Assembly: GCA_029783825.1 (NCBI GenBank)
Contig: JAREIK010000728.1
Location: forward strand, 144,302 to 208,301
From: Sapria himalayana
Lineage: Eukaryota; Streptophyta; Magnoliopsida; Malpighiales; Rafflesiaceae
Direction of reading: 5' to 3'
DNA: 64,000 bases
Of the stretch, positions 35,461 through 47,333 are shown piece after piece. Position 1 is the first letter of the stretch. Each line of letters begins with the position of its first letter. The notes beneath the pieces were generated by a model. The model did not search any database. It saw nothing but the letters and a program-made list of their open reading frames with translations, and had not been told where the DNA came from. The position numbers and the translations under genes are program-made.

Positions 35461-36320
35461 ATAATAATATTCTACTTACACTAGGGCCAATCTGACATGT
35501 ATCTAATACCTTCTGACTTGTGACTTTATTAGTCTGGATTGGAGTTTAGTCGGTGTATCTATAATGTTATCATTAGTAGATACCCTACATATCTTGATAT
35601 CTCATCTCTCAAGAATTTCTCGGATGAGATGAAAACATCTAAGTATGTGTTTGGATCTTTGATGTGATCTAGGTTCCTTGTCCTAAGCTATAGCCCCATT
35701 ATTTTTACAAAACAAGGCCACAAGGTTGGAGATACTAGGAACCACTCCAAGTCTAATGATGAACTTCTTGATCAAAATAACCTTCTTAGATATGTCCAAT
35801 GCAACTAAATACTCAACCTCTATACTATAATCAACTATGGTGTCTTACTTTGAATAAATATAGCTAATAGTACACCAATTCAAACAAAACACAAGACTAT
35901 GATTTTTAATCAACTTTGTTAGGATGGAAGCTAGTATTAGTGTCATCATTTGCAATTAACTCAACTTGTCCTTCATGAAGTATAAATATATCTTTAGATC
36001 TTCTTAAGTATTTAAGAATATTCTTAATTACTAACTAATGGCATTCATCAGAATCTGACTGGTATCTACTAGTCATACTTAATGGATTTGACACATCCTA
36101 TTGAGTACACAATATATCATATATGTTAGATCCAATAATAAAGAAATTTGATATCTTACTCATGTAGTCTCACTCATTTGGCATTATTGAGCATTGAGCC
36201 TTTCTTAGACTAATTCCATGACATAGGCAATGATCCTCTTTTGGAGTTTTCATATTGACCCTATTTAATACATTACACACACACACACACACACACACAC
36301 TATCACTTAAGCCAATTATT
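35461..36320 (-). pseudogene. Copia RNase H and end of reverse transcriptase
   Basis: On the minus strand, about 35600-35770 reads LGVVPSISN, NNGAIA, EPRSHQRSKHILR and FHLIREIL. These are the C-terminal RNase H/target end of Tork-like copia polyproteins, including the DNNGAIA block and the HIxRRYHLIR block. Upstream (36150-36260) it reads NRVNMKTPKED and CHGIS, matching the family's RFNMENSKRG and PMSHGISLS. Stops are frequent. At 36277-36300 the coding sequence has been invaded by a (CA)12 expansion. The break at 36314-36320 is the target duplication of the foldback element. Confidence 0.82.
36276..36300. repeat. (CA)12 microsatellite within copia coding sequence
   Basis: A pure CA run lies between the copia GLS block and the NRVNM block, where intact relatives have only a few codons. 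It therefore looks like a local expansion within former coding sequence. Confidence 0.85.
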
Positions 36321-36539
36321 GTAATAATTGTGCACCCCACTTGACCTCAATCCTTAGGTACTTTCATGAGTGTTAACCAATTTCCCAACCCCCCACTCGG
36401 CATATCTATATTGTCCACTTTGCCCCTTAGAGCATACCATTTTTACACGCATCCTACATGTTGCTTCTCTTAGAATTTGAATTCGTGACCTCTAGTCAAC
36501 ATAGTTCCAAATGCTAGCACCTGAGTACTAGTTGACCTA

Positions 36540-36766
36540 CTTGGCTCAACTAGTACTAAGGTGGTAGGATTTAAAACTATATTGACTAGAGGTCACAAGT
36601 TAAAATCCTAGGAGATGTAATATCCGAGACATGTGTAAAACCATGTGGTATAATTGAAAAAGTAGACAATATCAATATGCTTGATGGAGAGGCAAAGAAA
36701 CCAGTTAACACACATGGTGCATTCTATGGATTGATGTCGAGTGGGGCCCATGTTTGTTATATATAA
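36540..36766 (+). repeat. Foldback arm with A-box and B-box-like motifs
   Basis: Reading outward from the module centre, TGGCTCAACTAG (36542-36553) resembles a tRNA A box. About 55 bases on, AAGTTAAAATCCTAGG is a decayed B box. The equivalent right arm of the next module keeps GTTCAAATCC (37173-37182), a full match to the GWTCRANNC consensus. The left arms carry the same pair on the minus strand (for example ATTCAAATCC near 37910-37920). This suggests that the arms derive from a tRNA-related, Pol III type sequence placed head to head. Confidence 0.5.
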
Positions 36767-37991
36767 ATGCATTTATATGTAACAAATGGTTCAACTAATA
36801 TTTTGTTGTAGGAATGAAAGGACTTGGGTTCAAGTCCTAGAGACATGACATACATGGCATGTGTAAAATTTTAAGCCCTGATAGGCAAAGTGATATGTAA
36901 CAAACATGGGCCTCACTTGACCTCGGTCTCAAGGTGATCTTAGGAGTTTTAATTGGTTGCCTGACCATCCATCGAGCATGTCGATATTATTCACTTTGCC
37001 CCTTAAAGCGCATGGTTTTATACATGACCAGTATGTCGTATTCCTATGATTTGAACTCGAGGCCTCTAGTCTATATAATATCAAATCCTAACACTCGAGT
37101 ACTAGCTAACCTATTGGGCTCAACTAGTACTTAGTTGCTAGGATTTTAGACTATATAGACAAAAGATCTCAAGTTCAAATCCTAGGGAAACAATATATTG
37201 GGTATGTGAAAAACCATGCACTCTAAGGGGTAAAGTGAACAACTAAATTTAAATACATAATTTAAATTCAGAGTTCTAATTAGATATATATTATAAAAAA
37301 AATAGCATGCCCCACTTGACCTTAGTCCCTGTGTAGCCCTTGAGTGTTAATCAATTTTCCAATCCCTATCAGACATATCAATTTTGTCTACTTTGTTCAT
37401 TAGGGTGCATGATTTTATACATGCCCTACATGTTGCATCTCCTAAGATTTGAACTTGAGAACTTCAATCTATTTAGTTCCAAATTTTAGCACATGAGTAC
37501 CAGTTGAACTAGGTAGGTCAACTAGTACTTTGGTGCTAGGATCTGTAACTATAGAGTGGAAGCTCAAATCCTAAGGAATGTGACATGAGATGCATGGGAA
37601 TAAGTCTTGACCCATGTATAAAATTGTGTGCCATAATAGGCAAAGAAAACAATATGAGTATGCCCAATGAATGGCTAGGAAATCTATTAACACTTAGGGA
37701 CTTTCACCATGGTCGAGTGGGGCTCATAATTGTTACATATAAATGCATTATATATGTAACAAATGTGAGCCTTACCCGACCTCAGTCCATGAGCGGCCTC
37801 GTGAGTGTTAACTAGCTGCTTGGCCCCCCACCAGGTACCATACATATTGATATTATCCACTTTGCCCATTATATTATGGTTTTACACATGCCCCACATAT
37901 TACATCTCATAGGATTTGAATTCATGACCTCTAGTCAATATAGTTTCAAATCTTAACACCTGAGTACTGGTTGACCACCAGTCATAAGGCC

Positions 37992-38008
37992 TCTTGGGGG
38001 TTGAGGTC
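37992..38008. repeat. L1 target-site duplication, left copy
   Basis: TCTTGGGGGTTGAGGTC here matches TCTCGGGGGTTGAGATC at 52278-52294 in 15 of 17 positions. It belongs to the foldback arm that the LINE entered. Confidence 0.9.
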
Positions 38009-38159
38009 ATAAAATTGATTATCTATTAACTCTCTCCCCTCTCTCCTCCCCAAAATCTCCTCAAAATCACAAGGTTTTTCTTCAATTTTCTCCAAATTTC
38101 TGTAACTTAGAATTTTTGTAACTAAGAATTTTTGTGTGATTTATTTTTAATAAACAAAG
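38009..38159 (+). promoter_or_regulatory. L1 5' untranslated region
   Basis: A pyrimidine-rich stretch (CTCTCTCCCCTCTCTCCTCC) precedes the first ATG. It begins directly after the target duplication, so the 5' end is probably complete. Plant L1 internal promoters lie in this position; no specific element can be named. Confidence 0.55.
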
Positions 38160-40707
38160 ATGGGTTTTAAGGGACTGCCCGACACTTTTCGTGATAAAAA
38201 AATAAGCAAAACCCTAAGAAGTGCCGAAAACTCTCTCGAGTCTCAGGTGCCCGTGTCGTCGAAATCACCGACACCAAATTTCCTGGATGAATTTAAAAAT
38301 AAAATCCAAAGGAGAAGGCGTGTTGTCTACTCAAAATATGATTCAGAAGCCATTGAATACTTGATTGATGATGGGAATAGCCAAAAAATCATCTACGGTA
38401 AGATTTCAGCCTCCCTGATTGAATTCCTCTCTGAAAATCTTCACGAAAACAAAATTTCTTTCGATATTTATGTGAAATTTCATATTTATGTAAATTTTAA
38501 TGGAGTTTTGAATGTTTTAAATGATATTACGGAGGAAAACAAAATGGGAAAGCATGAAAATATCATCCTAAAGGCTGATAAAGATGATAATGAGCATTCT
38601 GTAAGAGGTATTTCAAAAAAATCTCATGAAATCTCAACTTCTGTAATGAATGGGAAATCTATTGTTAATACAAACATTAATAGAAATTCAAATGATTTTA
38701 ATGATATTTTGGAGGAAAATAAGGAAATCACAAATTATTTTGTGCATCCCAACTCTTTGCCGAGTTGCTCTCTGCACATGAACTATATTGATTCGGGTAT
38801 GCCAAGTGATAATAATGGTGATTTTCAAAAAATTGGTGTTTCAAATGATATCCCAAATAAAACTAATGAGATTCCAAATACTTTAAATGCTTATTTGTAG
38901 GAACATTCTTCGCGAAATGGTGTTTTTCTTAATGATAATGGTTTTCAAAGAGTTTCAAATAACACCCGGGATGGGAACAGCCATAATCTTTTCTGGCCGA
39001 TTACTAATGGAGGTAGAAATGAGCATACGGGCAAAGGTATGTCTCCTCACCTTGGATATGAAGATGGTATAGGTGTTGCTATAAACCACTTCTCTCTTCG
39101 ATTGATTCAAATTTATCGCTTGCATGTAATGATATATGGGGGAAACTAAATATCCCAAGTGAAATTATTGGGTCTCTGTAGTAATAGTGATAGAACTGGA
39201 GCCGTTGTCACTGACTCTCATAATTCTAGTACCTCAAACTTCTGTTCGAGTGATAACAATGTGGCCCCCAATGATAATCTGCTTGATTTAAACTCCTCAC
39301 TAAAGGATGACAGTCTTAATGAGGACTATGTCTCACCTTCTGTGGGTGTAGCTAATGGCATATAAAGCAATGAGGCCCACCCTGAACATAATAATAAATA
39401 TGATATAAGCTTGGTATAAGTCAGAAACTTGAACAATGTGGATGCTGTTAATGGCATGAGAAATATTGATACCTCTGTGTACAGTTGAGCAATCATGTAA
39501 TAACCTCTATAGAAACTAGAAATCTGAATGATAGAGGAAGAAATAAGGTTATTAAAAATTTTCAAGCCCTGCCAATGGGCAAGGACCTAAAGGAATGGAG
39601 ACCCATAGGCCCTATAATACATTATAAAAATATTGTTAAACATCAGAATGATAGCGATAATAGGAAAGGCACTTTCCCCAAAATATATGAGAAAAACAAG
39701 ACACCCTAGAGCAGTCTTTTTGCTGAAAATAGATTTCTGGCCAACACTACAAAACTATCCTACCTCCCCCTAAACTTCCTGGTAACACATTCTTCGAAGG
39801 ACAGGACCTACTCAATGGTATTGGACATTGAAAAAATTATTTGGTGTGATACTTTGTGGCCTGAAATCCTAGATATCTATTACTAAAAAGATTTATTGAA
39901 GAATAGTGAAAAATAATTCCACAAGTTATTCGGCATCAAAGTAGTTGGATGATTTTCAAATTTAATAATTCGGAGAAGATGGAGGATGCCCTCAATGCTA
40001 GCCCATTCCTAGTTTTTAGTCGGCCACTATATGTCAAACCCCTCCTAGTTGGTTTTCACTACGGGTTAAAAGAAATGACTAAAATTCCAATTTGGGTTAA
40101 ATTTCCTAATTTCTCGATTCACCTCTAGAACGTAATGGGATTGAGTAAAGTGATAAGCTATCTTGGCCAGTCTTTACATATGGACAAATTGATGTCAAAT
40201 ATCTCAAAAATAGCATTCGCTAGAGTGCTTGTAGAGATTGATTTGAATGGTGAATTAATGGATGAAATCTATTTGAACTTCCTGGATAGATCTAAAATCC
40301 GTCAACCAGTTATCTATGAAAACCTTCCCCCGTATTGTAAACTTTGTTCTTTATTTGGACATTCGGTAAATAACTGCTATGTCAAGAATAAAAACCAGGA
40401 GCTGGAAGAGGGAGATCCCCCAACAAGCCCGATAGCTTCAAATTGCTCGGTAGGGGCAGTGGAAAGAGATCCCCCCTTGGTGGAAGGCAAATGTCTGATT
40501 GAAGATGTACCAGAGGAGGAGGCTCTAAAGTCAAAGACCAAGGAAAAACAAAATGATGACGAAGATCAAGGTTTCACCATGGTCAAAGCAAGGAGAAGAA
40601 ATAAACTCCCAGGCAATGCAAGGGAGGGGCCTTCTTTAAACCTAAAAAACAAGGGAAGAATCAAAGAAGGAGAACTAGGGGACTCTGCCCCATATGGTCC
40701 AGCATAG
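38160..40707 (+). pseudogene. L1 ORF1 protein (DUF4283-like region, CCHC zinc knuckle), broken
   Basis: ORF1 would coat the LINE RNA. An open segment of 246 codons starts at ATG 38160. After a stop at 38898-38900 it continues through shifted frames, with a Ser/Asn-rich linker (39160-39360). Matches to the DUF4283 region follow at about 39720-40130. The open frame 40135-40707 reads IAFARVLVEIDLNGELMDEI (a typical DUF4283 C-terminal block). It then reads PPYCKLCSLFGHSVNNC, a CX2CX4HX4C knuckle at 40336-40377. The tail is Lys/Glu-rich with FTMVKARRR, typical of plant L1 ORF1. At least three stops or shifts disrupt it. Confidence 0.85.
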
Positions 40708-41727
40708 AGTGGTTCCAGTGGTCCTCAACCATTTAAAAAAGATTGTTTGTTGTGTTGTTTTTTTAGATGGAGGTTTTTCGTATGGAGCTTTGGAGGGTTG
40801 CCTAGGAAGAGAACTACACTTTCCTGTTTATATTTTCTAAGGGTTATTTTGGGATAGGCGGGGGCACCCTAGGTATGGTTTCTTTGTGGCGGATGATTTC
40901 AAATTTCAAAGGCAACAATGCATCCAGTGGAGGAAACAAGCTTGCTCCTTGCTGCCTATTTTTTAAAACTATAATCTGGAAACAGATTACTCATATGAAT
41001 GAATGCATGATAAGTCCTCAAGGTTTTAAAATAGCATTATACTTGGCAGAATATACATGAGTAGGTTCCCCCTATATTGTAATAGAATGTATTTAGAAGA
41101 TACTTATTATCTGGTAAATCTGGGAAATGCCCCTAATGTTTGAAACTGTAATGGAGCCACGCCAAAGAAATTATCGAGTATGAGCACAGATGTCGGAGCC
41201 TTTGAGACAAATATTGTAGAGCATATGCTTAAATGTATGTTATGTTTTGGAATCTCAAAAAAAAGAAACTTCCTAGATGCAATGTGCCAAAAATTTATGC
41301 ACTCGGATAGGGTTTTATCTCCTGGATGCTTTCCAAGTCAATTTTGAATGGGGAAATGGCTCACGTATGGTTGCTGAATATATTTATATGCATGATATCT
41401 ATGATTGTGTTGGGGCCCTCTTGGGTTTCTTCGTGTATTTAAAGGTGGGTTATATTCTGTATTCGAAAGAGTACTATGTTCTATCCAGGAGCTATGAAAA
41501 GATGGGATTTTCTTGTATATCTCACTCATGGAATGTATTAAATGAGAATGAGGTAAGAGAGGTATGTTGGGGTACACTATTTTCTGAGCTTTATGCAACA
41601 CTTTGTAAGGCTATATTTGTATGCATGGACATATCTGGAGATTATCTATTCAATGCATGCTACATGGAATGCTATGTAACCATTAAGCAAATTAAGAAGG
41701 TTATGGTAGATGGAAAACTATTTTAAC
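40708..41727 (+). other. L1 inter-ORF region with an unassigned open frame
   Basis: About 1 kb lies between the end of ORF1 and the ORF2 start. It contains an open frame of 149 codons (41277-41726), rich in Tyr, Cys and Phe, for which I recognise no domain. Plant L1 elements often have a shorter spacer, so this could be element sequence, a captured fragment or chance. Confidence 0.4.
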
Positions 41728-42082
41728 ATGAAGATCATGAGTTAGAACATAAGGGGCTTCAACTACCCTATAAAACACAAAGAGATCCTTATACTTTTCA
41801 CTGCATATCAAATTGATATCTTTGCTATCATTGAGGCCAAACTAAACTGTGAAAAGGTTGTCAGCTCATGAAAACAAAGTTCAAGAAGTTTAGCTCTCTT
41901 GATAATTTTTCCCACCATAAGAATGACATAATCTTAATTCTGTGGGATAGTCAAACCACAAAGATAGAAATTCTTTTTTGCAATCCTCAACACGTTCATC
42001 TACATGTTTAAGACATAGAAATAGGAATAAATTTTAGATTGTTAGTCATATATGAACAACATTCTATCACTAGTAGAAGATC
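41728..42082 (+). pseudogene. L1 ORF2, endonuclease N-terminal part
   Basis: ORF2 opens at ATG 41728. The first residues (MKIMS, stop, NIRGFNYPIKH) match the plant L1 endonuclease start MKIxSWNVRGL with Trp replaced by a stop. A FAIIEAKLN block follows, carrying the expected catalytic Glu of the AP-endonuclease fold. The reading ends at the gypsy insertion (target duplication 42078-42082) and continues at 48106. Confidence 0.82.
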
Positions 42083-42904
42083 TGATGCGGGAGCATTCGA
42101 AACTACTAACCAATCCTTTAAGTCCTGAGTAGATTCCTTCGGCAAAACATACACTATTGATGCTTATTCAAGTCAATACTAACTTCGGTTACAATTTGCT
42201 TTGATGGGTTAAGGAAAGATGATCCCAATATTAAAATTCGTTGCTGATCGATGCTATATCAAAAGGGAGTTATTCAGGTTAATTTCCGTGGTGATTCAAT
42301 GTTCTTTGGAAGTGGATATTTGCTGGTTAATATTGGCGGACGAATTTCGAAGGCTGAAGAGCAAATTCCTATTTCCCTTTTTTTTTTATTTTTTTGTTTT
42401 TTTTGTTTTTTTGTTTTTTTGTTTTTTTATTTTTTTATTTTTTTTTTATTTTTTTTTTTATTTTTTCTGAGTCTAATCTCTATATAAGGAGACATATTCT
42501 CATTTGTAAGGGTCATTGTTTTTGAATGAATAAAAGTTCTTCTTTGTGAGTTGAATTATTATCTTGATTCTTTATCTAATGTCATTGGTGGTGAATCAAA
42601 CAGTTCTTTATCCTTGGTAAGTGGAATTTTTTTTAAGCCTTGGTGGTGAACTGCATTTATTTCGAATTACAAAATCCCCACAAACACAGTGCCTCATCCA
42701 ATTCCTCCTAGAATCGCTCACTCCACAGAGCTTATTCAGGGATACTATAAATACGAAAGTTGTAGATCTACGAGTCCTTGATATGTGGCTTTTGGAATCG
42801 GGTCAATCCGACATGTGTTGAAAAAGTTACCATTTTTTTCAAAATCATGCAATCCTAAAAATTTTAAATTTTCTACTTGGAGTCACTCGCCCACGCACGC
42901 ATCA
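42083..42904 (+). repeat. Gypsy 5' LTR
   Basis: 822 bp, TG...CA. It aligns throughout with 47334-48105. The segment at about 42378-42470 is a T-rich tract (TTTTTTG and TTTTTTA units) that is much shorter in the 3' LTR. A TATATAAGG box at 42481-42489, followed by a TTGTAAGGG stretch, is the likely promoter. Confidence 0.94.
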
Positions 42905-42907
42905 AGT

Positions 42908-42920
42908 TGGTATCAGAGCT
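42908..42920 (+). promoter_or_regulatory. Primer-binding site for initiator tRNA-Met
   Basis: TGGTATCAGAGCT, three bases after the 5' LTR, is complementary to the 3' end of plant initiator methionine tRNA and would prime minus-strand DNA synthesis. Confidence 0.93.
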
Positions 42921-42973
42921 CAAGGTTGAACTTATCTTGAGTGATTCCTCTATGTTGTTATTTTTTACTTATC

Positions 42974-43950
42974 ATGGATGAAGGATAAGTTCCACGAGGT
43001 TTGACTTTGGAGCAAGTGCACAACCTAAGGCGAGATCATGCTATAGAGAATCTCCAAAGGCAAATAGAGCAAATTCTCAATCTCTTAGAGAACCCGGCGA
43101 GACAAGAGCAACCAGTAAGGCGTCCCTATGTTCAGCCACACCATGATGATTTAAATTCGTATCACAATTCTAAATGATGATTTTGATTTCACTGAAGGCA
43201 ACTTTAGTGCCTCTGAGCACCGAGTTCGAATAAGAAGAAGACACCATGAGAATGACCGTGAGATTAAAATAGATGTACCTGAATTCGAGGGAAGTCTCAA
43301 TCCTGACAACTTTATCGATTAGCTCCATGCCATTGAACGAGTTTTTGATTTCAAGTCCTACTCAGATGAGAAGAGGTATAAAATCACTGTTTTGAAACTT
43401 ACTAAATATGCTTCTCTATGGTGAGAGAATTTAAAGCATCGGCAGGCTAGAGAAGGGAAAAATCGAATCAACTCTTGGGATAAACTTAAGAAACTCATGA
43501 AAAAGATGTTCTTGCCCGATACCTATAAGTAAGATCTGTTTCTCAATTTGAATTCCGTGTGACAATGAGGGATGAGTATTGAAGAATATATTCGTGAGTT
43601 CAAACAACTCATAATGAGATGCGAAGTTCCAGAAGTTCCCGAGCAAACCATCGCTCGATTCCTTGGTGGCATGAATCAGAAAATTGCTGATTTGGTTGAA
43701 CATCAGCATTATTTGTCCTTTGAAGATGTTTGCAAGCTAGCAATGAAGGTTGAGAAATAACTAAAGAGAAGCAAGAGGTTTTCTTCCAAAACCTCCTCGA
43801 ATGGGACTTCCTATTTTAGGGATGCTTCCTCAAACAAATATGAAAGTATTTTGTCAAAAGCTAAGGATAAAGAGAAGTTGGTGGAACCCATCAAAGAGAC
43901 CAGCATGAAAGTTGATGGTGACACAAGGAAATGTTTTAAGTGTCATGTCT
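42974..43950 (+). pseudogene. Gypsy gag (capsid and degraded zinc knuckle)
   Basis: Begins at ATG 42974 with MDEG then a stop. A coiled N-terminus (LTLEQVHNLRRDHAIENLQR) leads into the retrotransposon gag domain: VPEFEGSLNPDNFI, LHAIERVF, LKLTKYASLW and MSIEEYIREFKQLIMRCEVP (43572 on). The knuckle reads CFKCHVYG and is then shifted, with FQANYPSW continuing in another frame, so the CCHC box is broken. Several internal stops are present. Confidence 0.85.
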
Positions 43951-46900
43951 ATGGGAATTTCAAGCTAATTATCCATCTTGGAGAGTTATAAATCTTCAAG
44001 AAATTAAGAAGATCGATTTGGAACTTCAAGAGGCCAGCGATGAATATGACCCGAATGATTCTAAAGCTGAAGAATTCGAGAATATTGTTGAAAAGGCTGA
44101 TGATGGCGAGTTGTTAGTGATACGGACAGCATTACATGCTGAGATATCTTCTGAAGAGAAAGAGCAAAGGGAGAACATCTTCCACACCCATTGTACTATT
44201 TACAAGAAGGTGTGTACGATGATTATCGATGGAGAAAGTTGTACCAATGTCACCTTGACAACCATGATTGAAAAACTGAAGCTACCAACATCGAAACATC
44301 CTCAACCTTACAAGCTTCAGTGGCTTAGGAAAGGAAGTGATGTGAAGGTAACCAAACGAGCATTTATATCATTTTCTATTGGGAAGAATTATCGAGATGA
44401 AGTTTTGTGCGATGTTATTCCCATGGATGCTTGTCACTTGTTGTTAGGTAGACCTTGGCAATATGATAGAAAGGTTGTACACGATGGGCATAAAAACACA
44501 TACTCTTTTTACAAGGAACGAAAATGCATTACTCTTGAATCTTTGAGACTGAGCATGATACATCAAAATCAACCTGGAGAGGGAAACACTAGTAAGGAAA
44601 ATCTTTTCTTGAGTGAAACACAGGTTGGAGCCATTACCAAATAGAAAAATATATTTGCTTTGCTTATGGTAGAGAAAATGAGTGATAAAGAGATACCTAT
44701 ACATCTGAAAATGCATTCATTGTTAAAAGACTTTAAGGATGTGTTCCCCGAAGAATTGACATCTGGATTACCTCCAATAAGAGGTATTGAGCACCAAATT
44801 GACTTGATGCCCGGTGTCTCTCTACCTAACAAAGTAGTATATATATGCAACCCGGAGGAAACAAAGGAGTTGCAAAGACAAGTCAATGAACTTATCAATA
44901 AGGGATATGTTCGAGAAAGTATGAGCACATGTTCTATTCCAGCTCTACTCGTACCAAACAAGGATGAAACATTCAGAATGTGTGTCGATAGTCGAGACAT
45001 CAACAACATCACTATTAAGTATAGGTATCCTATACCTAGACTTGATGATATGCTTGATGAATTATATGGTTCTACTATGTTTTCAAAGATAGATTTGTAA
45101 AGTGACTATCACTAGATCCGAATGCGGGAAGGAGATGAGTGGAAAATTGCCTTCAAGACTAAGGTGGGTTTATATGAATGGGTGGTTATGCCATTTGGAC
45201 TTCTAATGCTTCAAGTACTTTCATGAGCCTTATGAATGAGGTTCTTCATTCCTTTGTTGATCAGTTTGTTGTTGTATACTTTGACGATATCCTTGTTTAT
45301 AGTCGAAGCGAGGAGGAACATATTTCTCATTTGAAACAGGTCTTTAATTCCTTGAGAGAATAGAAGCTTTATGCCAAAATGGAGAAGTATGAGTCCTCTT
45401 CCAGCATTATATTCCTTGTATATGTGGTTTCGAAAGATGGAATTTCCGTTGATCAATTGAAGGTATATGCAATGAAAACCTAGCCAGTTCCGAAATCCAT
45501 CACTGATGTAAAGAGTTTCCATGGCCTTGCTTCTTTCTATCATTGTCTTGTGAAAAATTTCAGTACAATCATGACCTTATCACTGAATGCATGAGGAAGG
45601 GTTCTTTTGAATGGACAAGAGCTGCTCATAATGTTTTTGAACTCATCAAATAGAAGCTATGTGCGTCCCTCGTTCTTGCCCTTCCTAATTATGATAAAGT
45701 ATTTGAAGTTGAATGCGATACAAGTGAAGTTGGCATTGGAGCTGTTCTAGTTCAAGAACAAAGGCCATTGGCATATTTCAGTGAAAAGTTAACTAATTCG
45801 AAGAATAACTACTCAACTTATGATAAGGAGTTATACGCCATTGTAAGAGCTCTTGATCATTGGAGTCATTATTTGAGGCCTAAATAGTTTGTACTACATT
45901 CTGATCATGAGGCTTTGAAGTTTATTAGTAGCCAACGCAAGCTCAAATCAAGGCATGCCAAAAAGGTAGAATTTCTTGAATCCTTTTCTTTCATTTCGAA
46001 GTATAAACCTGGCCATACTAATGTTATTGTGGATGCTTTATCAAGAAGATACTCTATGCTTGTTGTTCTTGATTCTAGAATTCTTGGTTTTTAATCCATG
46101 AAAGAACTATATTCTGAAGACCCGTAGGTCTCTACTATTATCTATAGTTGCAAACATGGAATTCAAGGTACATATTTTGTCCAAAATGGTTTTATTTTCA
46201 AGGGAAATCGATTATGTGTGCCGAAGAGTTCATTTAGAGAATCGTTGATCCGAGAAGCACATGGTGGAGGTTTGGCTTGTCACTTCGGCGTGAACAAAAC
46301 TCGTGAAATCCTTCAAGTGCACTTTTATTGGCCAAAGATGAGTAGAGACATACGTGCTGTCATCTTGAGGTGTGCAACTTGTTAAAGAACAAAGAGTCAT
46401 TTTCATCAAGGACTATATACTCCCGTTCTAGTACCATTACAGCCTTGGGAAGATGTGAGCATGGATTTTATTGTGGCTCTTCCAAGAACTCACATGGGAA
46501 AAGATGCCATTATAGTGGTTATTGATTGGTTTTTTAAAATGGCTCATTTTATTCCATGTCACAAGATGAATGATGCATCTCATGTGGCTAATCTTTATTT
46601 CATAAAGATCATTCACCGTTATGGAATACCGAGGACCATTGTATCTATTCGTGATTCTAAGTTTTTAAGTTTTTTCTGGAAAATCTTATGGAGAATGCTC
46701 GGGACCAGACTTCTATTCAGCACCACTTGTCATCCTCAAACTGATGGCCAAACGGAGGTAACCAATCGCACTCTCACTATGTTGCTTCAAGGAATGGTTA
46801 ATAAATCTCTAAAAGATTGAGATTTAAAGCTTGCACATGCTCAGTTCGCTTATAATCGATCACAAAGTTATACTAGTGGTCAGTCACCTTTCAAAGCTAT

Positions 46901-47333
46901 GTATGGAATCAATCCGCTCACACCGATTAATTTAATTCCTATTCCATCTAATTCACAAGTGAACTTTGATGGCAAATAGAGCTGAATTAATGAAAAAACT
47001 CCTTAAGCAGATTCGAAGCAAGATTGAGAAGGCTAACGAGTTTTATAATAAGAAAGCTAATAAACATCGGAGGAATGCTCATTTCCAGCCAGGTGATCTT
47101 GTGCGGTTACACTTAAGGAAGGAAAGATTTCCTTCTCAGCAAAAGAACAAGCTTATGCCTAGAGCTGACTGTCCATTTGAAATTCTTGAGAGAATAGGCA
47201 AAAATACTTACAATATTGATCTTCCTAGAGAATATGGAGTTTCGGAAACTTTTAATGTTGGTGATCTTTCTCCTTACTTGGAGGATGAAGACTTACTAGA
47301 TTTGAGGACAAATCTCAAGCAACCTGGGTATAA
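43951..47333 (+). pseudogene. Gypsy pol: protease, reverse transcriptase, RNase H, integrase
   Basis: Protease region at 44160-44500 carries MIIDGESCTNVT and CHLLLGRPW. Reverse transcriptase at about 44730-45370 includes GLPPIRGIEHQIDL, MCVDSRDINNITIKYRYPIP and the active site YFDD (45277-45288). RNase H at 45690-46060 shows [12 protein letters not shown] and HSDHEALKFI. Integrase at 46230-47290 has an HHCC region (REAHGGGLACHFG), [10 protein letters not shown] with the first Asp, [11 protein letters not shown], and [10 protein letters not shown] with the Glu. The tail (FQPGDLVRLHLRKERFP, NVGDLSPY) contacts chromatin in relatives; no chromodomain was seen. Frames are broken at about 45099, 45361, 45480, 46096, 46383 and 46818. 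Confidence 0.9.
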
